Virus record (IMG/VR): IMGVR_UViG_3300008113_000334
Span: 1 to 48,176 of that record
Length of the DNA: 48,176 nt
Reading direction: 5' to 3' (one strand)
Source of the DNA: a virus
How positions within the stretch are numbered: the stretch's first letter is position 1; every line of letters starts with the position of its first letter. This document shows positions 24,901 to 33,700 of the stretch, in pieces. The notes beneath the pieces are model-generated. The model searched no databases and was not told the origin of the DNA. It saw only the letters and a list, made by a program, of their open reading frames with translations. The position numbers and the translations under genes are program-made.

Positions 24901-27900
24901 CTAGCACAAGGGTCATCTTATAAAAATAGAGGTGTTACTGACGCTCAGCATCAAGAAGCAGATAGATTTACAATGAAAGCTGTTAGAGCAAGAGTCCGAA
25001 GATTCTTTACTAGAATGCCTAAAGAGGTTGAACAAGAAGTAAAAGAAGTACTAGATATTACTTCACCATCAAAGGTTACTAAGCAACTTGGTAGTGATAC
25101 AGCAACTGGATTTGTTTCTGGTGTTAAGGAACTTAATGATGAAGCAAGGGCTGCTGGTAGACAGGTGGGCTCATCAGTAGTTTCTGGTGCTACACAAAGT
25201 GGAAGAGCACGTAGAGTAGCAACCAGACCACAAGGTCCTGCACCTATTGGAGCCACACCACAACCAGGCATGACAATATTGCCAATCGTTCCTCCAAATC
25301 CTAAAGGACCAATTCCTCCAGATCCTGATGGGCCAACTCCAACAACTTCAACAACAGGACAGTCTCTTGCTGCTAAAGCAAAGGGTCTTGGTGGAAAAAT
25401 GAGTAACTTTAGTGGAGGCATGGGTCTTTTGGGAGTCAATATGGGACTTTCAATGCTTCCAGATTTTGCTGGCAAGGGTATATTACAAGGAGGACTTGCA
25501 GGTGCCAATCTTGGCATGATGTTTGGCCCTCCTGGTATGGCAATTGGTGCAGCAATTGGAACTATAACTTCTGCTGTATCAGCATTAATTAATAAAACTA
25601 AAGAGCTTCAAGCTGTCACAAAAGCAACATTTACATCAAGTGCATCTTTAGCAACATTTTTTGGGAACAAGGTTGCTGAAACAACATTAAAAGTTGGAGG
25701 ATTTTCAGCCTCTATTACAGGATCCAAAGCAGCCTCAGATGATCTGGGACAGTCTTTGGGTTATACAAATGAAGAGTTGTCTAGATTTGTAGCACTTCTT
25801 CAGTCTCTTCCAGAAGACGATCCTTTAAAGCTAGTATCGGATAAAATATCTAAAGAAGGTAATGTAGAAAAGGTTAAAGAGTTAGCAAACCAACTTATCA
25901 CAACACAAGTTGCAATGGGTAACATTAAACCAGAGGAGGCTCAAAAGGCGTTAGATGTACTTTTAGCTGCTAGCGGTAAGCTTTCTATGGTTGGTATAAC
26001 ATTTATTAATCTTAAATCACAAACTGAGGCAATATCTATAACTTTAAAAAATGCTGCAAATAATTCAACAGCTTTAGGAGATACTCTTATTCAATTGTTA
26101 GGAATTGCATCAAATAGCACATCTTTAGAGGACGTAAGAACAATAATCGCTGGCATTGCTGCAGCAGGATATCAAGGTGCAGAAGCTTTAGACGCACTTG
26201 GTGCAGCACTTAAGCGAAATGGTGCTTCAGCAGATTATCAAAAAGGCTTTGCAATATTAAGCGATATTCCAGGAATAGCTATTGAAGAAGTTATGGAGCT
26301 TCTGGAAATAGCAAGCAAAGGTATTGACATTGATACCACAAGTCAAGACAAAAACCTTATTCTTGAAAAAGCAAGGGCAGAAAGAGCTAAAGTTAAAGAC
26401 ATAGTGGTTAGTTCATATTCTGATATTCAAACTAAAGCATACCAAGAAATAGAAAAACAAACAGCTGCAACAAAAAAGCAAATTGCTATATTAAAGGCAA
26501 AGAAAAAAATAATAGATAATGAAATTAAACAACAAGAAAAAATAAGCAGTGAACTTAAAAGACAAAATGATTATCTAGACAAACAAGCAGATCTAGATAA
26601 ACAAATTGTTGAAGCAAAACTAAGAGGAGACTATATTGGTGCAGCAAATCTTTTGCAAGCAAAGACTCAGAATACTGCAGAGTTTAATGCAGAAACAGAA
26701 AAATCTGCTCTTCAAGCAAAGGCTGATGCACTTCAAGAGAAGATAGATAAGCTAGAGCTAAAGAATGAAGAAATAGTTTCTGCAATTAATAAATCATCTC
26801 AAGCTCAAATAGAAGCTGCAAACATCAATGCAAATAAAATAGTTAAGGCTATACCAGGAATAATTTCAGGTCCAGTAGGGGAAAGAACATCAATAGAAAA
26901 TACAAGAAGAAACGCTACGCTAACACCTGTTGGACAACTGAGACAAGTTAAAGATAAGGATGGCAATGTAATAGGGGTTGAAACGGTAAAGCCAGATGAT
27001 CCAGGTGCTCAAGATCCAACTATACCATATCCTCCACCAAAAGGACTTGCACAGTTTACATGGCGTGAATACTACATGCCTGGCGAAACAGTTAGGTTTA
27101 AAAAGAACACAAAAATGAAGTTTGGCCTTAATAAAGGTGCAGATGGAAACTGGTATGAGTTCAATCCAGACATTATGAACTTCCCAGGCTTTGTTTATGA
27201 TACTGAAGAAAAAGATAATCTTATTGGCTACTGGTATAACAAAGATCCACAAGGATTGCCACGAGCTTACCAAGACGGTGGCAATGTATCTGGTCCAGGA
27301 ACTAAAACTTCTGATTCCATACCAGCATATCTTTCAAATGGTGAGTATGTAATCAAGGCGGACTCTGTTAAGAAATATGGAACAGAAACATTTGATGCAT
27401 TAAATGCTGGAAAGTTTGCAGAAGGTGGATTAGCTCAAAGATTTAAAAATGGAGTTCCAAAATTTGCTGATGGTGGTCCAGCTTGGCTCAGGCGTCTTAG
27501 AAAAATGAAAGCGTTTGGATTTTCTGGAGCACTTTACCAGATAATGGAAGAGGGAGAAAAGTGGCTAAGTCTTAAGCATGGTGCAAATGAAAACTCATCT
27601 GGTTTTCATAAATGGTCAAAAGCTATTGCCAGAACACTATACAATGTTCCACAAGGAGCAGTTGCAGGAGTTCCCTTTGGTTTTCCAGGACTAGTTGGTG
27701 GAGCAATTGCTGGAGGGCTTGAAGGCTTAGAAGGTCTGCGTAAGGATGGATCTCAGTATGGAGTAAAAGGCGGATCTAGATCAACTGAAAAAGGATTTAA
27801 CGCTAATAAAGAATTAAAAAATATGACTTTTGAAAGCTCTGCTGTAAATGCTATTAAAGCAGGTGGAATTTCAGCTATACTAGGTCCTCTAATCAATCTT

Positions 27901-30309
27901 CTTCCAAAGGGAGTGCAGAAGGCTATCACTACAAGGCTAGGTCAAAATGTAGTATCTTCAGCACTTATTGGTATGGCTCCTTTTAATCCTACTATGGGAT
28001 TTGGTACCCCCGTTAAACCATTAACATCTCTTAATCAAAAGTTTGGTGCATCAAAGCCTGGTTCTGCAGTAGAACAAAGAATTAGTGGCATGGGATCACG
28101 AACTTTTGCAGGATCAATCAATACAATAGAGAACCAGATACCAGTAGCAAGAACTTCTGATGATGTTTCCAAAGCACTTGTTGATGATATGTTTGCTTCA
28201 GCGATGAGCGTCGCCAATGCAGCAGGAAGATTCGCCCCAAACTTTTTGTCAAGAAATATGGAAGCAAGAGAGGGTCCTGCACAATTTGCAACTTTTGAAG
28301 AAATTGACCCACTTTTAGATGACGTGACAAAATGGCCATGGGAATCAAGCAAGCCTTCAGAATCTCCAGTGATAAATATTCCAACAATCGTAGATAAACT
28401 ATCACTAAAACAAAAAAGGATGATAGCCTACCTTGCTGGTAAAAAGTCTAGTCTTTTTGGTGTTCCATCAGTAACCAAAGACGAACTAGATTCAGGCTAT
28501 AACTGGTACTATAAACAATATGGCGATGAAGCATTAAGCTGGGATAAGTTTAAAGAACAGAAGTTGGCTTCTGTTGGATTAAGAAGTCCTGTTGACAAAA
28601 GATTTACGGGATATGTAACAGATACAAGAGCTTTTGAAACACTTCATGAAAATGATAGGATGACTCCTAAACAAGGACAAAATCCTGGCACTACTACTAG
28701 AAAGTTTTCAGTAGGAGAACAAAGACAATCAGATGAGTTTGATAAGATATTTGGTACAAGTAATGTCACACGTTATGAAACACCGCTTCTAGATGGATCA
28801 GACTATGGAGCAGCTCTTAGACAAAAGTTTGACAAAGTTTATGATGAATTAATACATAGAGGCTATATCAGAAAAGCTTGGTATGATGCTAAAGGAAAAA
28901 GACATGAACAAAAAGCTACAGCGCCACTTCCAGAAGATTTTTACAGACCTCAACCTTTTAGTCCTTTTCTGATTTCTTCTGGTGATGCTCTTCATGGTCC
29001 TTTTACCCCTTCTTATCGTGGAAAAGCATTAACACGTTATGAATTCTATAAGGCAATTGCTAAATCTCTTCCAGATGGTTTTACATCAAGCAAGCGAGCA
29101 AGCCAATATTCTGATGGAGCCATGAATTACTTAGATAGACCAACTGAGTTTACTAGATTAATTAATCAGATTTATGCAGAACAACATGGTATAGGTCCAG
29201 GAGAAAAAATAAAGTTTTGGAAGTATGACCTTTATGGGTCCCCGCTAAAAAATGATAAAGGTGAACCAGTCGCAGCTGGATACTACACACTAGACAAAGG
29301 TATGGCATATGCCTATGCTCGTGGGCGCTCAAGTAATGTAACCCAAGAAGAGCTTGATATGGGCTCATCACGTCTCTTTGGTGCACAAGGTGCAGAACAG
29401 GCAAGCACTCGTGGAGCATACTCTATTGAACTATACCCCCATGAAATACCACAAGTCCTTGGCCTTGGAGGTTTAAAAGATGAGATGGGTATTGTTATTG
29501 GAGAAACACTTGCTAAAGCAAGAGGTAAATTTGTTGGAATGGCTAAAGCAGATGAGTATAAGTATGATGTTGATCCAGGAGCTATTCGTGGACTTTCACC
29601 ATGGAAAATGTATGCACCAGGAGATCCATGGACCGTTGAATCACCTAAATCAGTCTTTGGAGTACCAATTGCTGACTCAGCAAGAATGGCATATTTATTA
29701 AACACTGAACAGTTAAGTCTTCGTGTAGGAGGAAAAAAAGATTGGAGCGACGCATCTGTATCTCAGGTACTTAAAGATGCTAAGCCTTATATCTCAATGG
29801 ATGGAACTTCTAGATTTGTGGCTCAAGATGCAATTCCACAAAACTGGGGAAGTGACGCTGAAGCAATACTAGAAAGAATGCTAAAAGCTCAAGAGATGTA
29901 TAATCTAATAAGAGTACATATTCAAAATCTTCCTAAAGTTGAGTTTCTTAAAACTTTATCAAAACGAGTTCCAGGGCTCGCAACTGGTGGACTTATCAAG
30001 GGTCCAGGAACAGGTAGATCAGACTCAATCAGGGCATCACTTGGCTATGCTGGTGGAGGATCAATCAGAGTTTCAAATGGAGAATATGTTGTAAAGGCAT
30101 CATCTGTTAGAGATTATGGTGTTAAGACAATGGATGCAATTAATAACGGTACCGCAACAGTTGGCACAGAATCTGGCGGTACAGTGTATAATATAAATAT
30201 GCCTGTTACAAGTAATAATGCAAATCCAGAAATTGTTGCAAATGAAGTTATGAGAAAGCTAAAGCTTGAAATAAGCAAGAATAATAAAACAAATAGAGTT
30301 GGTGGATAA
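21907..30309 (+). CDS. Tape measure protein (2800 aa) with embedded globular region
   Basis: The tape measure sets tail length and enters the cell with the DNA. At 2800 residues and about 0.15 nm per residue, it predicts a tail near 420 nm, by the known rule. The N-terminal 500 residues are helical with the TP901-type region (a TKYGIAVSTTVGLAAEAAAAGFKG segment and a KFKGAVENLKLSL segment). Hydrophobic segments occur near residues 541-580, 1166-1230 and 1922-1944. A coiled coil lies at about 1512-1632. Motifs of type GPGTxxSDSIP...GEYVIKADSVKKYG occur near residues 675, 1797 and 2699. Residues about 1945-2695 are less repetitive and appear globular. It ends in a TAATG-like overlap with the next gene. 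Confidence 0.93.
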   Translation: MADTQSNIQVNIDTAQALASIKNLQRQISAFHSSMAKGGAAANAVSTQLQQTLINSINATGQFSAGIRTIRTTTESFTNSLEKNKFSLGEYFRYAGGATKTFGRLFKTEHDTINKVARENVKDLQTQYIRLGRDASGAMRSIAVRPLALDMTDLGTRTQIAAQKQAILNQLLKQGSTNLLNFGKNTQWAGRQLMVGFTLPLIAVGSAASKTFMDMETQAIRFKKVYGDLFTPTGESQQALKDIQELGKEFTKYGIAVSTTVGLAAEAAAAGFKGVDLQRQTAAATRLSILGQVESQKALETTIALQNAFSMSSENLAESIDFLNAVENQTVLSLDDISTAIPKAAPVVQQLGGDVKDLAFLMTAMKEGGINASEGANALKSGLASLINPTGKANDMLLSFGINAKKIVLDNKGDLKKTVVEFATALNMLDPLNRAQAIEQMFGKFQFARLSTLFANVTKEGTQASRVLDLAGASVQELAGLAEKELGMTSESAMNKFKGAVENLKLSLIPLGEQFLKAVTPIAEFITKVLDKFNGFSDNTKKIIVVLTGIVAGLGPVLLMTVGLVMNGLANMIKLFAFLKSAFNRTGQATAILGTEVQYMTTEQRNAAAVAASLDQVHVKLSQTFTSEAAAVNALTRAYQRAIAAQSQFVPVAPPITRGPIKKFADGRPLTVGGTGNRDSELALLMPGETVIPTKMSKKYGPLINAMIAGNIPGYEFGKEDGTPGAFSFGGKEFPVRQASIPSVRRFIAEIQQLGAAVSNIDDVIFKVLEDMTSELEKGATITKDGLKKAMAATNVTELAKSTKAVQGSFEGNAGAVMAHGLPKITLTPEQVSAFEGTTMGTRLERRIPGAPVTGLSNMVFPMPAAFNQDRMTGAEGAQWIGQNRTRFTGDFAAQAGLDPNDPDLLRFGTAVGKALKSAAYRGVVVTQEDFERIISQALEKEIFDVGKNTSTAVKTAFADAKKVSTLMFPTISKSGRTGYDRVAVPEDMRGTTVAAIPLAQGSSYKNRGVTDAQHQEADRFTMKAVRARVRRFFTRMPKEVEQEVKEVLDITSPSKVTKQLGSDTATGFVSGVKELNDEARAAGRQVGSSVVSGATQSGRARRVATRPQGPAPIGATPQPGMTILPIVPPNPKGPIPPDPDGPTPTTSTTGQSLAAKAKGLGGKMSNFSGGMGLLGVNMGLSMLPDFAGKGILQGGLAGANLGMMFGPPGMAIGAAIGTITSAVSALINKTKELQAVTKATFTSSASLATFFGNKVAETTLKVGGFSASITGSKAASDDLGQSLGYTNEELSRFVALLQSLPEDDPLKLVSDKISKEGNVEKVKELANQLITTQVAMGNIKPEEAQKALDVLLAASGKLSMVGITFINLKSQTEAISITLKNAANNSTALGDTLIQLLGIASNSTSLEDVRTIIAGIAAAGYQGAEALDALGAALKRNGASADYQKGFAILSDIPGIAIEEVMELLEIASKGIDIDTTSQDKNLILEKARAERAKVKDIVVSSYSDIQTKAYQEIEKQTAATKKQIAILKAKKKIIDNEIKQQEKISSELKRQNDYLDKQADLDKQIVEAKLRGDYIGAANLLQAKTQNTAEFNAETEKSALQAKADALQEKIDKLELKNEEIVSAINKSSQAQIEAANINANKIVKAIPGIISGPVGERTSIENTRRNATLTPVGQLRQVKDKDGNVIGVETVKPDDPGAQDPTIPYPPPKGLAQFTWREYYMPGETVRFKKNTKMKFGLNKGADGNWYEFNPDIMNFPGFVYDTEEKDNLIGYWYNKDPQGLPRAYQDGGNVSGPGTKTSDSIPAYLSNGEYVIKADSVKKYGTETFDALNAGKFAEGGLAQRFKNGVPKFADGGPAWLRRLRKMKAFGFSGALYQIMEEGEKWLSLKHGANENSSGFHKWSKAIARTLYNVPQGAVAGVPFGFPGLVGGAIAGGLEGLEGLRKDGSQYGVKGGSRSTEKGFNANKELKNMTFESSAVNAIKAGGISAILGPLINLLPKGVQKAITTRLGQNVVSSALIGMAPFNPTMGFGTPVKPLTSLNQKFGASKPGSAVEQRISGMGSRTFAGSINTIENQIPVARTSDDVSKALVDDMFASAMSVANAAGRFAPNFLSRNMEAREGPAQFATFEEIDPLLDDVTKWPWESSKPSESPVINIPTIVDKLSLKQKRMIAYLAGKKSSLFGVPSVTKDELDSGYNWYYKQYGDEALSWDKFKEQKLASVGLRSPVDKRFTGYVTDTRAFETLHENDRMTPKQGQNPGTTTRKFSVGEQRQSDEFDKIFGTSNVTRYETPLLDGSDYGAALRQKFDKVYDELIHRGYIRKAWYDAKGKRHEQKATAPLPEDFYRPQPFSPFLISSGDALHGPFTPSYRGKALTRYEFYKAIAKSLPDGFTSSKRASQYSDGAMNYLDRPTEFTRLINQIYAEQHGIGPGEKIKFWKYDLYGSPLKNDKGEPVAAGYYTLDKGMAYAYARGRSSNVTQEELDMGSSRLFGAQGAEQASTRGAYSIELYPHEIPQVLGLGGLKDEMGIVIGETLAKARGKFVGMAKADEYKYDVDPGAIRGLSPWKMYAPGDPWTVESPKSVFGVPIADSARMAYLLNTEQLSLRVGGKKDWSDASVSQVLKDAKPYISMDGTSRFVAQDAIPQNWGSDAEAILERMLKAQEMYNLIRVHIQNLPKVEFLKTLSKRVPGLATGGLIKGPGTGRSDSIRASLGYAGGGSIRVSNGEYVVKASSVRDYGVKTMDAINNGTATVGTESGGTVYNINMPVTSNNANPEIVANEVMRKLKLEISKNNKTNRVGG

Positions 30310-30758
30310 TGGCTTATTCAATTCAATCAGGTATACAGGTATCCCTAGATAATGTTAATTGGCAAAAAATTACAGATCATAATAGAGAGCCAATTTCAGT
30401 GTCTACAGAGCTTATTGAAACCCAGGCTAGAATGGCTAACGGTAGAATGAAAAAGTATGTAGTTTCTCAGAAAAATACAATATCAGCATCATGGACATAT
30501 GTCCCATCAAAAACATCTGAAACAGCAGACCTCAACCATGGTGCTGCTTGGCTTGAATCATTTTATAGATCTAATGTAGGATCTCCAATTTATGTTAAGG
30601 TAGTAGAGTCTGGACTAAATGGGTCTGGAGATTTTGTTACTGCACAACATACCTCTAAGGTATATACTGTATTTATGACTAACTTTTCTAAAACCATTAT
30701 TAACAGAACGAAGGTTTCAGATTACGTTAGTATGAGCATTGACTTTACGGAGATCTAA
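30309..30758 (+). CDS. Putative distal tail or tail-tip protein
   Basis: This 149-residue beta-rich protein follows the tape measure directly with a TAATG overlap. The plan, with a VSLDNVNWQKITD strand, an ISASWTYVPSK strand and a final DYVSMSIDFTEI strand, resembles tube-like or distal-tail folds. Distal tail proteins normally follow the tape measure and form the ring that receives the hub. It is shorter than usual for the family, so a tail-tube-like accessory is an alternative. It overlaps the hub gene. Confidence 0.5.
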   Translation: MAYSIQSGIQVSLDNVNWQKITDHNREPISVSTELIETQARMANGRMKKYVVSQKNTISASWTYVPSKTSETADLNHGAAWLESFYRSNVGSPIYVKVVESGLNGSGDFVTAQHTSKVYTVFMTNFSKTIINRTKVSDYVSMSIDFTEI

Positions 30759-33700
30759 TGCTAGGTAATGTCAGCTCTTCAGTCTTTACAGGCTCAGACT
30801 CAATCACTTTGACACCAGTAGTTTCTGCAGAGTGGAATCATAATCTATTTAATGCCCCATATATTACTACCGCTGGAATTGGTGAAGAGTTAACGGTAAC
30901 TGCAATATCACCTTTGCCAACAGATGTTGAACCTACGCTTAAGCCGCCTAACTTTGTAACTAAAAGCTTTGCTATGTTACGACCAGTTAATGTTCAACCA
31001 ATTACCACATCAACACCAAGCGCAAGTGCTTTTGCTATAACAAATTCAGTTGTATCTTCATCTAGTATTAATGTTTCTTGGTCTAATCCACCAACTGGAA
31101 CTGTATTATATAGGGTGCAAACAAGTGGTCAGTCCGACACAATTTCAACGGGAACAAGCTATACTTTTTCTGGACTATCATCAGGTCAATCATACACTGT
31201 AAGCATTGATGCGTGTAATTCTTCATTTGGTGTTCTTGGTAGTATTAGTGAAATTTTTACAACTCAGTCATCCCCACAAGATATGATTAGTCAAGGAAAA
31301 GTATCATATACTATATCTGGAGGATCTAGTTCTGCATATAAAGTAGTCACATATGTAAAGACTAGTAGTCCTATTCCAGTAATGATAAATGCATCAGGAA
31401 GAGGAACAGGCGTTCAGTACGGCTCTGAGTACGTTGAGGCAGACTCTTTAGGATGGACTAAGGTTGTCACCTACGTAGGCTCCCAAAGCTCTGATAACAC
31501 CTTTGCAGGCTTTGTATACACTATCGCAGCCAACTCCATAAGTGGTGAAACAAATAATCCAATAGTATATTTTACAGAACCTAAAGTATACGCTACCACT
31601 TATTTTGATTATCAAAACCACTCCTTATTTCCAACAGAGATGCCATTTACATATTTTAGGCCAGGGGAGTCATATGTAGGATCAGGCAATATAAAGTCAA
31701 CCTTTCCATCTGCATTTAGAAAAATTACCTCTCCAGTACTTAGCGGATACACTACTCCTACATATTTTCCAGTAACTCCAATTTTACAAAATCCAAAGTT
31801 TTGTCTTGCCTCTAAGCCTGTACCAATACTAAAAAATGTTTTACCAACAGATACATCTGCATATAGATATTTTGTTTCAGATGAATCATCAAGAAGCATT
31901 ACATCTATTTATGAAAAGCCAATTACAACAAACAAGTTAGTTATTAAATTTAATACATTAATGACTGTGCCAGTTGTTAACATAGCTATTGATGGAACTA
32001 ACATTACAGTTGACGGTAGTCAAAATATATCACCTCCAGCTAACTTAGAGGGTGGAAGAAGTACTGGAGTCCTAATTCTATACTGGAATGGTTCTGCTTG
32101 GACTAAAACAAAGTGGTCATCAATGCCACAATTCAGCTCTACTGGATCATTATATTTATCTACATCATTTAGCAAGATAACTATAACTCAGATAGATCAA
32201 ACAACTAATCCAGAATTTTTATCTTTAACAGGAGAGACCGCACCACCTTCATCAGGACCAACAATCAACTCATTTTCTGCCCAATGCCCTAACCCAGATA
32301 CTGGAAGATGCTCAACATTAACTGGTGCACAAAAACAAACTATCTGGGCATTATTTAGTTATTCTAATGCATCCTCTTATAAAATAACAATGTCCCCTTC
32401 AACAGATATTGGAAGCATAAAGACAAGCAATGCAAACTCAGCTACAGAATCCTACCTTGGATTTGGAAATTGTGGAACAACCTATGCACTAACTTTAACT
32501 GTATACGCAGCAGATAATCAGCAAGGAGCTTCTGCATCTCAGACAATAAACTATACAGTAAACTGCACTTCAACACCAACAGAAATTCCTTCAGCTTCAT
32601 TAAATGTAGTATCTGATTTAAAAAGAATGCACGTAGTAGAAATTTCTCCAAGACTTGAGATTGATTTGACAGATTTTGTTCAGTCTGTATCTATTGATAA
32701 ATCTTTAGATGCAAGCAATAGCCTACTTCCCATTTCTTCTCTAAATTCCAACGATGCCCGAATTACTTTATCTGGAATACCAGCTATGATTGGATCAACA
32801 ATAGTTCCAATTTTTTCTAGTCAAAGTGATCAGTCATCTACAATATTGGCAAACATGCTAAGAAAAAATATTAAGTTTTATATAAACTTTCATCTTAAAG
32901 AATACGCATCACCTAACTCAAAAATATCGTCAGACACCTATATTCCTGGCGGAGTTTTTTATTCAGACTCTTGGGCTGAAAATGATATTAAGGATATTAC
33001 AGTTCAATGTTTTGACATTTCTAGGTACTTACAATCAATAGCAGTAGCAGACTATGTTGTGAATTTAAAGAGGCCATTTGAAATTATAACAAATATTTTA
33101 GATTTATCTGGATTTACAGACTATGACTATGACTCTATTTATAGAATATTTGACTCATCAGAAGCTCCAGTAAATCTTTATTATTATTATTGTAATTCTA
33201 AAGATTCAACCATTATGGAATGCTTAAATGAATTGTTTATAGCTTATCAAATTGGCGCATATATTGATGAGTATGGAGTTATGAAGTTTTTAAGTTTACA
33301 CGACATATTATCATCTTCAGGATCTAACCTTGCTTTGACAGATGGCAACATTATGAAAGATGGATTTAATATATCAAATAATGCTAAACCAGGAAAAATT
33401 TCTTTAAAATATCAAACACCAAAAATTAAACAATCACCACCTGTTCAGAATGTAAAAAATGTTGATATAAAAAATTCCCCATCTTATATATACACAACTT
33501 CAAATGATGTTGTTTGGAGCCAGCAAACCGTTGACTCTGTTGGATTTAATTATCTTAAATCAGATATGCTAGAAAATTCCAATATATTTGAGATTAACAC
33601 TAGTGATTTACTAGATATTTTTTATACATTTGATATGAGTAATGATGGCTTTGCATTTATTGAAAATGAAATTGTTTCTTTTGCATATAAAGAATACAAG

